64,000 bases of DNA from Bradyrhizobium sp. CB1015. GTDB lineage: Bacteria; Pseudomonadota; Alphaproteobacteria; Rhizobiales; Xanthobacteraceae. The translations under genes and the position numbers were made by a program. The DNA lies in contig NZ_CP104174.1 of the NCBI RefSeq assembly GCF_025200925.1, forward strand, positions 4,402,001-4,466,000, written 5' to 3'. Shown one piece after another: positions 63,800 to 64,000 of this stretch; position 1 is the first letter of the stretch; the number at the start of each line of letters is the position of its first letter. Below the pieces are notes generated by a model. The model made no database searches. It was given only the letters and a program-made list of their open reading frames with translations, and had not been told where the DNA came from.

Positions 63800-64000
63800 A
63801 TGACCGACCGCAAAAACGGCCTCACTTACGCCGATTCAGGCGTCGATATCGACGCGGGCAACCGCCTGGTCGACCTGATCAAGCCGATGGTGCGCGCCAC
63901 CGCACGGCCGGGCGCCGACGCCGAGATCGGCGGCTTCGGCGGCCTGTTCGACCTCAAGGCGGCCGGCTTCAAGGACCCGGTCCTGGTTGCCGCGACCGAC
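63800..64000 (+). CDS. purM: phosphoribosylformylglycinamidine cyclo-ligase (5' part)
   Basis: Converts FGAM to AIR in purine synthesis. From ATG 63800: [20 protein letters not shown]..., with [15 protein letters not shown] and the start of [19 protein letters not shown], both typical of AIR synthetase. It runs off the window after 67 residues. GGAAAT lies upstream of the ATG. Divergent from pgsA. Confidence 0.95.
   Translation, partial: MTDRKNGLTYADSGVDIDAGNRLVDLIKPMVRATARPGADAEIGGFGGLFDLKAAGFKDPVLVAATD

Overview
The window is high-GC, densely coding chromosomal DNA from an alphaproteobacterium, most likely Bradyrhizobium or a close Nitrobacteraceae relative. The grounds are the gene neighbourhoods (lptF-lptG-lptD-surA-like-pdxA-rsmA; rpsF-rpsR-DUF2232-rplI; fabD-fabG-acpP-fabF-mltG-yicC-gmk; pgsA-hdaA-ppk-ppx), intergenic palindromic repeats of a type I associate with that group, and FixK/FNR-type 14-bp boxes. 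I see no phage, insertion sequence, CRISPR array, rRNA or tRNA gene. The organism assignment is inference from content, not from a search.

Layout. 0-6 kb: partial xthA, a small Cys-rich secreted protein, alr, dnaB, a 39-residue membrane peptide gene beside a perfect CRP-type palindrome, and cfa. 6-13 kb: a c-type-cytochrome-like exported protein, a TetR-thioesterase pair behind a 30-bp palindrome, the ribosomal operon rpsF-rpsR-DUF2232-rplI, and a TetR-fatty acid desaturase pair behind its own operator. 13-20 kb: core fatty-acid synthesis (fabD, fabG, acpP, fabF), then mltG, yicC and gmk. 20-26 kb: accessory regulators (ArsR-SRPBCC, two divergent Crp/Fnr paralogues), a cupin protein and an alcohol dehydrogenase. 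26-34 kb: the LPS-export/outer-membrane operon. 34-42.6 kb: pepA-holC, a lipoprotein, a methyltransferase, and the DUF485-actP-CBS/DUF294-exonuclease operon behind a FixK-like box. 42.6-45.5 kb: a decaying accessory patch with a truncated Bug-receptor copy, an ABM-domain/membrane-protein pair, a 5'-truncated MarR gene and an intact Bug receptor. 45.5-50 kb: ABC-F ATPase, ndk, TerC. 50-58.5 kb: a metal-type RND pump (DUF3240, CzcA/CusA-like, CzcB/CusB-like) next to cytochrome b561-PepSY, a divergent PepSY-response regulator-PhoQ-like kinase operon, and a secreted orphan protein behind a perfect FixK/FNR box. 58.5-64 kb: ppx, ppk, hdaA, pgsA and the start of purM.

Most genes are housekeeping. 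The most interesting parts are regulatory: several strong unassigned operators (CRP-type at 4.16 kb, TetR sites at 7.1 and 11.1 kb, FixK-type boxes at 37.9 and 57.86 kb), the PepSY/b561/two-component/RND cluster, and the broken genes at 42.8-44.3 kb. I did not find a clear wholly new defence or mobile system. The nearest candidates for undescribed biology are the 53-58.5 kb redox/metal envelope module and the acetate-permease operon carrying a cyclic-nucleotide/CBS/nucleotidyltransferase protein with a DnaQ-like exonuclease.
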